Part shown: positions 55,175 to 64,000 of the stretch, in pieces
Numbering within the stretch: position 1 is the first letter of the stretch
Layout of the letters: each line of letters opens with the position of its first letter
Assembly (NCBI GenBank): GCA_006384855.1
Contig: VCJN01002462.1
Location: 31,495-95,494 of the forward strand
Length of the DNA stretch: 64,000 nt
Direction: 5' to 3'
Source of the DNA: Tetraselmis striata
Lineage: Eukaryota; Chlorophyta; Chlorodendrophyceae; Chlorodendrales; Chlorodendraceae
Made by a program: the position numbers and the translations under genes
The notes under the pieces: model-generated
Databases searched by the model: none
What the model was told of the DNA's origin: nothing
What the model saw: only the letters and a program-made list of their open reading frames with translations

Positions 55175-56816
55175 AGAGCGGTGGATTGACGGAGAAGGGG
55201 TAGCGCCCGGTCATGAAGGAGGCACCGGGAAGGCCACCGCTGCGGAGTCCTGTTGGACTTGGAAGTGGCGGAGGGGCGCGATGTGGCCAAAGAAGAACCA
55301 CGCGCCAGGTGAAGGAAGAACGTTGGGGTCGATGTAGTCCAGAACGACGTCGGAGTTAGTGGCCCAGCCGCCTTGGTGACGAATGTGGGACAGTGGTACT
55401 CCGATGGCGTTGGCCGCATACGCTGCTCCCTTGCGAAGGCTGTGTGAGGTCCAAGAAGTGCCGGCGGGAGGGGCAGCACCGACAAGACGGACGGTTGTAT
55501 ACAGCTAGTCCGACATAGTAGCGGCAGTCCAAGCTTTTGACTGCTCGCTCGGGGTGACCGCCCAGAAGTTTGTTTCAGCCAAGGCAACAGTAACCAGGGG
55601 GGCAGACTGTAACGTGTCGATGAAGTGGTGTAGGAGACGTGCAACTCGGGGGTGCTCTGACACCGGAAGAAGAAGTACGCGCAGGTCGTCGGGGCCCCGT
55701 CGGCCAGAGCGACCTGATCTTTCTCGCGGTACACCTGCAGGGTAATGTTGTAGTCGTCGACATGCACATCCCGCACTCGGCGGGACACGCTTGTAAGTCC
55801 TCTGGCAACGAACATGAAGTTGACAACCGAGGCCACGAGGGCTCGGAAGTCGTGTTGGTACTCTGAGGTGGGAGCAGACACAATCAGCTCGGCCTTTGTG
55901 ACGAAGCGGTAGGCTACATCAGCAAAGGGAGTCGCAAAGGGGCGGCTTCCAACACATGACGCTGCCGCAGCAAAAGTCCACGCCTGGCTGCAGTAAGGTG
56001 CATGTTGTCCTTGGCGATTGGGTCGAGGTTGTGCAGCTCGAAGAACGTGTTGATTGCAGACAGGTCGGGCTGCAGCGACTTAGCTCCAATGTGCCCTCGC
56101 TCACCAATCCATGCGACGCACCGGACGACAGTAGCAGTGGTCGCCTCCAGGGGGCTGATGCTCTCGGAGTCGTGGCAGAACTCCGCGAACTGAGAAAGTC
56201 TGCCGGCGTAGCTCTTGAGTGTCTGAGCGGTGAGGGAGCTGGAGAGCAAGTCGAGCATCCGCTGCCCTAACTCGTCTGAGCCGAAAGCATCCCGCAGTCG
56301 AGATCGCAGTGAAGCAGCCCAGGGAGCGACAGCTTCGGGCTCGTCAATTACGTACGTGCGTCGTTTAACCGACAGAGTTCCACCGGTACAACTACTGTTC
56401 GCAAAGTACTCGGCAGCAGCGGTTAGGTTTCCGGCGGTTGGCCGGTAGTTGCTTGACGGGTTTGCAGTAGCACCAGTACGGGTTTGCGGGGCTAGGTTCA
56501 GGTAAGAGGGCCGCCCCACGCGCCCTTCGCGCTCGTAGCGCCCGTCACGCGCGTAACGTACACGCGCGAAGCTTGGCCGTTGCGAACCAGTTGTGACACG
56601 CAATGTATCAACCGACGGACGCAGCGGTGAGATGGTACGGGGGGCGGTTGATGGAGCCGCCATGTGCAGGTGTGCGGATGGTTGAGCCGCACTCGGCTGT
56701 AGCTGTAGGAAGCGCCGCACCGAGGAAGGTCTAAATGAAGTTTGTAAGGTGGGGGGGGGGGGGGGGGGGGGGGTGAGGTCCAGACACATGGCGCTCATCC
56801 CGCCGTTGGGCTGCAA
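55175..56816 (-). pseudogene. Tyrosine recombinase, copy B, frameshifted with an in-frame stop
   Basis: The same domain order as copy A: SLTAQTLKSYAGRLSQFAEF, FMFVARGLTSVSRRVRDVHV, SHSLRKGAAYAANAIG, GGWATNSDVV and LDYIDP. The frame changes near 55930 and 55660, and the TAG at 55505-55507, are at positions equivalent to those in copy A. The protein is interrupted identically in both copies. A poly-G tract at 56751-56773 near the start reads as poly-Pro on -. Confidence 0.8.
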
Positions 56817-56892
56817 GGGTGCGCTTTGCGGCGGTCACCAAAAGGTGGCCTCGCAAGGCTCCAGCTGCTCCGACGAAAGGCGCCCCACACCG

Positions 56893-57812
56893 TCACTCGT
56901 GCTCACCTTCGCGGCCACGTCCGCGTCCACCGCCACGTCCTCGTCCACGCCTGCGACATGCAGCTGCTGCCGCCACCCGAGCAGTAGCGGTTGTTTTGGC
57001 GTTGCTGGCCACAGTCGCCTCGAAGACGCGACGCTCGTAGTCCCTCATGAGGTCCCCAAAAATCACGGAACCCAGATGCGCAGACGCATGCTGAAAGTGC
57101 TGGGCTCGCAGCACGTCCATAACACCTTGGTCACCGTGCACACGCTTGATCTCATTAAGCCTCCGTAGGAAGGCCAAACGAAAGCGAAACGCCTTGTCGA
57201 TGGCTTCGGCGCGGTTCCGAGCTCTCGCAAGGTAAGGGGTGAAGTCCTCACTTGCCGCAGGGACGTAGGGCAGCAGCTCGTCGAGAACTACGAAGAGTGC
57301 GGCCATGTGGGCGCCGAAACACGACATCCGTAGATAGTTCCTCCTCTTGGGCCGGTAGACGCCAGTCATCTTGCTTGAGGTACTCGTTCGTCAGGTCGGT
57401 GCTCAGGGGGAAGAGCCCAGGCACCCGGCCGACCGGTCGAACGGCCTCGTAACCAGACTCTGCTCTCTGCAGTAGTTCTGGCACCGCGAGGTAGTCATCC
57501 TCGTAACTCACGGATTTTGCTCCGACACGGCCGCTCTGGGCTAGCTCTAGCAAGTCGGGGCGCTCAGCGGCTCCTTTCCCCGCTGCATGTCGGCTGTCCC
57601 GCGATGCGCTGCCCGGAACCGGGACCATGTGCTCCTTCTCCATCAACAACGCGCTCACGAGCCGTCAATTGAGCCATCGCAGTAGCAAGCTCTCGCAGTT
57701 TTGTAGACTGGGCCTTCACGTGTGCGTGTAGTAGCGACTCAAGCGTCGGCTCAACGACGGGCTCTTCTCCATCTGGCATGGTGACGCACGGGCGTACGGA
57801 TGAGAATATCAC
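56893..57812 (-). pseudogene. Upstream frame of recombinase copy B (ORF1, function unknown)
   Basis: Pieces on - read MPDGEEPVVEPTLESLLHAH, ERPDLLELAQSGRVGAKSVS, YLAVPELLQRAESGYEAV and YRPKRRNYLRMSCFGAHMAA. They end in an Arg/Gly tail (RRRGRGRGGGRGRG) and a stop just before the recombinase. At least two frame changes separate the pieces. The helical middle and Arg/Gly end would suit a nucleic-acid-binding, capsid-like protein, but no family was recognised. Copy A has the same frame in more broken form. Confidence 0.5.
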
Positions 57813-57887
57813 ACACGGGTGGTGAGCCGGGTGTGGTCTGGGGTGACCTTGCTCGCAACAGGTTACGAGACAGTTTTAACATCGCGC

Positions 57888-58068
57888 CGTGGAACGCAGC
57901 GAAAACTGGAAGATGGCAGGCTTAGCTGTTATGGCTGCTTTTATGTCTACTCGTGCTGCACCCAAAAAGGGCGCAACGACAGGTGCCTAGTTCCCGTACC
58001 ACTGAGCAGCACTTGTAGCTGAAAAGCGGTTAGGTCAAGGGAGGAAACCCCATAAACTAGTTTAGATC
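57888..58068 (+). repeat. 181-bp direct repeat R2, right of recombinase copy B
   Basis: A direct copy of R1. It is followed by CTGCAGCCCAACCCTGG (58073-58089), whose reverse complement lies at 52696-52712, right after copy A. Confidence 0.85.
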
Positions 58069-58103
58069 GATACTGCAGCCCAACCCTGGTTTTAACATCG
58101 CTG

Positions 58104-58250
58104 CGTGTAACGCAGCGAAAACTGGAAGATGGCAGGCTCAGCTGTTATGGCTGCTTTTATGTCTACTCGTGCTGCACCCAAAAGTATCTTTTGGTTAAAG
58201 GGAGAGCGTCAAGCGGGAGAGCGCCAAAAGGGCGCAACGACAGGTGCCTA
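58104..58250 (+). repeat. Partial third repeat R3
   Basis: Starts GTAACGCAGCGAAAACTGG and matches R1/R2 up to CACCCAAAA. It then carries about 46 bases absent from R1 and R2 before rejoining at AGGGCGCAACGACAGGTGCC. R1 and R2 therefore look like deletion forms of this sequence. Confidence 0.7.
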
Positions 58251-58578
58251 CATCCCTCCACATAAGTCCGGGTTTTGCATTTTCGATCGCAAAGCGCATG
58301 CATGGGCGAGGATAACGCCGGCTGCCTGTGCATACATGCTAACTACAGTGGGAATAGTTCGGGCGAACGCCTATTGTGCGCTTTATACCCACCCGCGCGA
58401 CAACACGACCATTTGTGGGCGCCCTTTCAAAAACGCGAAATCAGTGCATGATGCGTTGGCGCCAGAATCAAAGTTGTGGGTTGCGCCAACTGTTAGGGTT
58501 GCGCCTAGCGACTACCCTAATACACCACAAACCTGCGACGTTTTATGGCCAAGTAATATCATACTGTTGTACTGCTGA
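58129..58578 (+). CDS. Hypothetical 149-residue protein beginning in R3
   Basis: Starts MAGSAVMAAFMSTRAAPKS and stays open because R3 has the segment missing from R1 and R2. It has 8 Cys and many Thr/Pro but no recognised domain. It could be a leader frame of the recombinase-element family or chance. Low support. Confidence 0.25.
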   Translation: MAGSAVMAAFMSTRAAPKSIFWLKGERQAGERQKGATTGAYIPPHKSGFCIFDRKAHAWARITPAACAYMLTTVGIVRANAYCALYTHPRDNTTICGRPFKNAKSVHDALAPESKLWVAPTVRVAPSDYPNTPQTCDVLWPSNIILLYC

Positions 58579-59001
58579 TATTTCAGCACGCGTATTATTT
58601 ACTGGTACGGCCACAACCAGACGCCAGTAATATTTCTTGTAACATAAATACAGTACGCGCTAGAACTCCTAAATCATCAGGATAGCGCTACTAGTTGCCT
58701 GTCCGCGGTGCCGAGTCGGACCGCTATAGGATAAATATCCAGTGCCACCAGCATGTTGTAAGAGATTACATTCAGCAACCAACTCAATTCGCCAAACGCT
58801 ACGAGTAAGAGTCTTGTTTCACTAAGTACTGCCACGAGTACTTACACTGGTTTCGGCTTCCTGTTACGATCCATCTCCACCTGCCGACCCACCGCGACCT
58901 GCTCTCGCACGCACGACGATACATTCGCGATTTCGCAGGTCCTATCGACCCTTGGTAACGATTCTGTACCCTTCAACCTTTCTCCGAAATTCTGTGTCGC
59001 C

Positions 59002-59232
59002 ATGGCATCGCACCGGAGCGCCCGTCAAGCCGGTTACCCTCCCGGTGGTCCACCCGCCGAGCAGTCTATGTGTCAAATTGTCGAGAAGAAGATGCTGGAA
59101 GCCCGCGTTGTGGCGCCAACCCAGAACATCTCTCACAAGCTCGCCGACGTTCATGACTTCCCAGCAGTCAAGTCCTTTCCGGAGAACTATACGCGCGACA
59201 CAGCAAGGCCCCGTTGGAGACTACGCGCGTGA
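59002..59232 (+). CDS. Possible Gag-like leader frame of the chromovirus
   Basis: A 76-codon frame (MASHRSARQAGYPPGGPP...) just upstream of the polyprotein, soon after TTACACTGGTTTCGGCTTCC, which could border an LTR or primer site. It is too short for a full Gag, and no zinc knuckle was seen. Between 59300 and 59760 only broken frames are present. Confidence 0.25.
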   Translation: MASHRSARQAGYPPGGPPAEQSMCQIVEKKMLEARVVAPTQNISHKLADVHDFPAVKSFPENYTRDTARPRWRLRA

Positions 59233-59764
59233 CATCGGCGCCAAGCCGAGCGACCCCAACATAGCTACCTGTTGTGTCGACTTGCAGCGCAAGCTATAAC
59301 CCGCATTTGCCTTGTTGCATAATGAACCTTTCGCTGTGCCTGAGTACTTGCAAGTGCAACGTATTGTGCAGGCAATTCCCAAGCACGAAAGAGCCGAGGT
59401 AAAAAGATGCCTAGCAACGCCAACGAGACTGTCTCGACTCAGAGTAAGTCCATGCAAAATACATGCAGTGGCAGCTAATAAGCTAGCCAAGCAAGTCGAC
59501 AAGATCGACTTACACAAAAACAAATGACGGTGTTGAGCAAAATGCCAACCTGTGCCTCTCAATGTAATTGAGACAATCGACATTGACATGTCGCCGAGTC
59601 CATGCAAAGAAATTGCATGTGAGTCCATGCAAACATGCATGCACTGCCAAACTGCCTGCCCAGCCCCTGCATGAGATCGAGGATACAGATGTCGATATGG
59701 TTGAGCATTGCGCTCCCGCGGCACTGAACCCCTCCGACTCACAACCTGAGCATGAAGCTCATGG

Positions 59765-62700
59765 GTGTTCCTGTGCTCATTCACACCTCGTTGCCGACAT
59801 CGAGGACGAGACAGGGTGCAGAGAAATGTCGACAAAAATGTCAAAGACATAAAGGCGCATGCTAAACTGCATGCCAAACTAACTATCATGCAAAAGAGAT
59901 CTCGAGTGCGCAGAATGCGTACCAAAAACAATAATCAAAAGAATGACACTGAAATTGACAAATATGCAAAACCAAATGCATGTCCAACTGACTCTGTTGT
60001 GTTTGACCAAGCAGAATTCAAGAGACTGAATTATGCCTATGGTCCAGTCACTTTTGATGCCTGTGCCTCAGCATATGATGCTGTCTGTTCAGATTATTGC
60101 AGTGCTGAAAAACCATTTTTGCAACAAAATATCAAAGGTAAAACTGTGTTCATCAATCCAGTGTATGATGACACAGCCCTGCCTATCTTGCAGCATTTTG
60201 AGATGCAAAGACAAGAGTCACCTTTTGACACAAGAGGTATTATTGTTATGCCCAGATGGTCCTCACAATTAGGACAATCCTGGAAACCACTGCTTTCAAA
60301 ATATAAGAAAATTCATAGCTACCCGCCTGGAACATATCTGTTTCACACACCCAGTTCAGCGACTGATACTGAACCTATGGGACCCACTGAGTGGTATGTT
60401 GATGTCTACCTGGCTGACTACACTGTTGAGGAACGTTCAGCCCAGGCAATTAATGACGTCGTTACCACTGAGGAACTCAAAACCATGCTGGCTGAACAGC
60501 AAGGTAAGGAATATAAACCAAAAGCCACAAAGTCCCACCAGTCACGTATGATGACAGAAAAATGTTTTGTTACCAGCAAGTCTGATCATGACTTATTGCT
60601 ACTACACCCAACATGTGCTGAATTTAATATAACACCTTCCGTATTGGTTGACAGCGGTGCTACTTTGAACTTTGCCAGCACCAAGTATGTCAAAGAAAAT
60701 AAAATACCAACTACACCACTTCAAAACAAAGTAAGAGTTATTCTTGCTGATGGTAGAATGGTTCTCGCCTCACAAAAAATCACCCTTGAATTAAATATCA
60801 ACAATTACACAATACCCATTGACTTCACAGTCACACCGTTACAACATAATTTCAATCTGGTTTTAGGGATGCAATTCCTGAAACAACACAACCCACATGT
60901 TGATTGGGAATCTGGTCTGATGACATTTTCCACGGGACTAAAAGTCCAATGCCAAACAGAGCCCCGCCAGGCTAATGTCAGAATGGTTCATGCTAATGCC
61001 ATGGCCAGAGAAATTGCCAAGCATGATCCTGACACAGTTTATTTCTGCGCCATTGTTAAACAATACAATGCCAGCAAAGAGAGTGATGAGCTCGATATTG
61101 ATGATGAGATAAATACAATTGACACTGACCAGTCTGCAGCTTATACCGCTCAGATCAGAGACTTATTGCGAAAGCATAAACCAATATGCTCTCCGCTTGA
61201 CAACCTTCCACAATTACGCCCTGGTCTTGATCATGAGATCCCTCTTGTTCCTGATGCTCAAGTTCCTGCAGGAAAATATACAGATTATCACCTGCAGAAT
61301 TAGAGGAACTAAGAACACAACTGAATTCTTTTCTTGAGAAACAGTTTATACAGGAGTCCTTCTCTCCATATGCAGCTCCTGTTCTCTTCGCCCGCAAGGC
61401 CAATGGCGGTCTGCGCATGTGCATTGACTACCGTCAATCGAATAAGTACACCAAAAAGGTTGAGTTCCCTGTTCCACCTGCTGATGCATTACTTGATATG
61501 CTATCTGGTGCTACTGTCTATTCAGCTCTTGATCTCGCCTTAGGTTATCACCAACTCCGGATTAATCCACCTGATGTTCCTAAGACAGCGTTCCGAACTG
61601 TCTATGGCCAATTCGAGTGGCTAGTAATGCCATTTGGACTCACCAGTGCTCCCTCCTCTTTTCAACGCCTGATGACATCTATACTCCAGCCACACAAGCA
61701 TACCTTTATACTTGTATACCTGGATGATGTCTTGATTTTTAGCAACTCGCTTGAGGAACATTTGCAACATTTGGACACAGCTCTTACTATGCTCGAGTCT
61801 AATGACATTAGACTACGATTACAGAAATGCTGGTTTGCCAAGAATGAACTAGAATACCTTGGACATATGGTATCACACGGCTGGCCTAAGACCCTCGCCT
61901 AATAAAATCAAGGCTGTTCAGGATTGGCCCAGGCCTAAAAACGTTCAGAATGTCCAACAATATCTTGGTTTCTGCAATTTTTACCGACGCTATGTGCGCA
62001 ATTATTCTGCTATTGCAGCACCGTTATATGCCCTCACAAGAAAGGATAACATATTTGATTGGACAGTTGAATGCCAAGCTGCATTTGTAAAACTGAAGCA
62101 AGCCTTGTGCCAGTCCCCAGTGCTGGCAAGCCCTGTCACCGGCAAAGATGCTGAGTTTGTAGTGGCTACTGACGCCAGCAAATATGCCTTAGGTGCAGTT
62201 CTGCTCCAGGCTAATGTTGATGGCCACTTACACCCCTGCAGCTATTATGCAAAGACATTGCAGGCTGCACAAACAAATTATCCCACCTATGACCAAGAGC
62301 TCTTGGGTGTGGTATGTGCTCTGAAAGAATGACGCTGCTACTTGGAAGGGAGTCGCCGTATTACAGTTATAACTGACCATGCCACATTGAGGCATTTGCC
62401 TACACAGGAAGGACTAGGTAGACGCCATGCCCTATGGTTACATGAAATCTCACCATACATGGCAGTCAACCCACAGACTAATGAGCCTGTGTTGCAGATA
62501 TTATATCGCAAAGGCGCTGACAATGAGGCTGATGCTCTCTCTCGCCGCCCTGACTTGCATTATGCATTGACTGAATATGAAAACCAGCTGGTCGAAGCTG
62601 ACCTTGAACAAATGCAGGACTATTTGTCAGCAATGTCCGCCTTGCAGATTGACAGCAAGCTAATAAACAAGATCAAAGCTGCCTACATCACTGATGTTGC

Positions 62701-63994
62701 CTACAGTCATGGACGCACCCCCAACGGTGTGCGACAAGATGAGACTGATGGTCTCTACTACATGGCAGATAAGGTCTGTATACCCAATGATTCTGAACTG
62801 AGAAAAACTCATCATTGAGGAGTATCATGTTGGTAATGGACACCCCAACCATACCCGCACTCTTGCCAACATACTGCGTATGTTTTGGTGGCCACGCATG
62901 AATACCAAAGTCAAGCATTACTGCAAACACTGTGATACTTGCGTTAGAATCAAAGCAGCTACCACCAAAGCCTCATGGTTCTTTATTTCCCTTGCCAAAG
63001 GCAACCAAGCCTTGGGAGATAATCTCAATGGATTTTATAACCAACTTACCTGAGGTGGATGGCTATGATGCTATTGCTACGTTTGTTGATACATTCACCA
63101 AACAGTCACATTTTGTGCCATGCAATATTAAGATTGATGCGACACAGCTGGCCAGATTATATTTGGACAATATTTACAGACACCATGGTCTCAGCAGATG
63201 TATCATCTCTGACAGAGATCCCAGGTTCACTTCAGTGTTCTGGAAATCATTGTTTACAGCTCTGCAAACTAAGCTAAATATTTCCAGCGCTTATCACCCG
63301 CAAACTGACGGTCAAACTGAACGCACCCACAGAACTATTGAGCAAATATTACGTGCGTTTGTTCACAAAGCAACATGACTCTTGGTAAGTCATTTGGCTC
63401 TTGCTGAATTTTCTTACAACAATTCAGTCCATTCAGCAACACATTATGCCCCTTTTGAGGCAATTTATGCATGATGCCACTGACACCACACTGATCTGAT
63501 GCTACTGCCAACCAAGATGCACGCAACACAGTTGCAAATATTCAAGATATTCACACGTTGATTACTGAAGCAACTGAAGCTTCTGAATGAATTATCAAAA
63601 GGTCTATGCCGACCGCAAAACCAGCCCTGTTGAGTTCGCAGAAGGAGACAAAGTCTGGCTCTCAACGGAGCACTTGCTCATACGCAACCAGCCGGCGCGC
63701 AAGTTCCGACAGCGCTACATCGGCCCCTACCCCGTCCACAGCCAAGATATCCAGCCAGGCGTATCGTCTGCGCCTGCCACCAACGTTCGACTGCCACAAT
63801 GTGTTTCACATCAGTCGACTGCGCCAGTGCGTCAACCCAGATGCACAGCCCGATACAATACCGTCCAGTGTGGAGCCCCCTGTCGACGAGTTCGTCGTTG
63901 AACGCGTGCTCGATTTCTCTATCGAGCGCCGCGAGGATCTGTACAAGCGAGGACTCTGCCTCGTCTTTCTTTTTTTGGTGCGTTGGCTGAACAC
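59765..63994 (+). mobile_element. Ty3/Gypsy chromovirus polyprotein, decayed, runs off the window
   Basis: Domains in order. A methyltransferase-like region comes first (FDACASAYDAVCSDYCS, KTVFINPVYDD; ~59990-60380). The aspartic protease follows (LVDSGATLNFAS; ~60645). The reverse transcriptase has LDLALGYHQLRI and YLDDVLIFS (61315-61880), and RNase H has VATDASKYALGAVLLQ (~62160). The integrase has a HHCC finger (HVGNGHPNHT, CKHCDTC) and catalytic pieces ISMDFITNLP, IISDRDPRFTSVFWK and YHPQTDGQTERTHRTIEQ. A C-terminal chromodomain (FVVERVLDFSIERR, LVRWLNTT) is cut by the window end. Breaks: stop and shift after 61303, shift near 61890, a TGG-to-TGA-like stop at 62329-62331, shifts near 62810 and 62960, and several stops after 63375. 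The element is visibly AT-richer than its surroundings. Confidence 0.9.
59990..60380 (+). other. DNA methyltransferase-like domain within the Gypsy polyprotein
   Basis: Residues FDACASAYDAVCSDYC, KTVFINPVYDD, RGIIVMPRWSSQLGQSWKPL and YPPGTYLFHTP follow the layout of Dam-type N6-adenine methyltransferases. The usual catalytic tetrapeptide (D/N)PP(Y/F) reads NPVY here, so activity is doubtful. It lies in frame upstream of the protease. Confidence 0.5.
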
Positions 63995-64000
63995 GACTCA

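Larger units (their letters stand above)
55175..57880 (-). mobile_element. Tyrosine-recombinase element, copy B
   Basis: Near-identical to 49994-52697 in the same orientation. Unlike copy A it is bracketed by 181-bp direct repeats R1 and R2, which resemble short LTRs or the split repeats of YR retroelements. It has an upstream reading frame and a recombinase on -, and no reverse transcriptase. Confidence 0.8.

Overview
This is nuclear DNA from a GC-rich, intron-dense eukaryote. Three long genes have many short exons with GTGCGC/GTGAGC donors and GCAG acceptors, which rules out bacteria. A unicellular alga fits best, and a green alga is plausible. That placement is an inference from base composition, intron style and EsV-1-7-like repeats, not a proof. 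No rRNA, tRNA or CRISPR array was found.

Region 1 (1-32.2 kb) is the host-gene part. A coiled-coil protein with two UVR-type motifs lies on + (1549-10170). Convergent to it is a complete importin-9 (Kap114/IPO9) gene on - (10543-21508), whose 23 exons join in phase to 1020 residues. Divergent from importin-9 is a complete PrimPol primase-polymerase gene on + (22571-27769), whose 15 exons join in phase to 542 residues with all catalytic and zinc-binding residues present. A ~0.95 kb GATGGC minisatellite and a tRNA-derived SINE follow, then a renalase-like FAD amine oxidase gene (30356-32165). Introns carry long C/G homopolymers, often touching the splice sites, and at least two families of short interspersed repeats.

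Region 2 (32.2-42.1 kb) starts with debris: a decayed EsV-1-7-like repeat and a copied fragment of the renalase-like gene. It then holds the most notable object, a 5.73 kb cut-and-paste transposon (35508-41237). This has perfect 33-bp terminal inverted repeats, a TAA target duplication and a multi-exon gene for a large DDE-type transposase with a DGGPDH motif. Just outside its right end is a small secreted, probably GPI-anchored cysteine-rich (Ly6/LU-like) gene broken by one extra base.

Region 3 (42.3-59 kb) is nested mobile DNA. A decayed reverse transcriptase is interrupted by a TA-flanked mariner-like element. Next come unassigned frames, a 240-bp MITE, a second SINE copy and a nine-unit EsV-1-7-like array broken by frameshifts. 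Then there are two ~2.7 kb copies of a tyrosine-recombinase element that share the same lesions, with a hAT transposase remnant between them. The second recombinase copy is bracketed by 181-bp direct repeats.

Region 4 (59-64 kb) is an AT-richer, decayed Ty3/Gypsy chromovirus running off the window end. It has a methyltransferase-like domain ahead of its protease.
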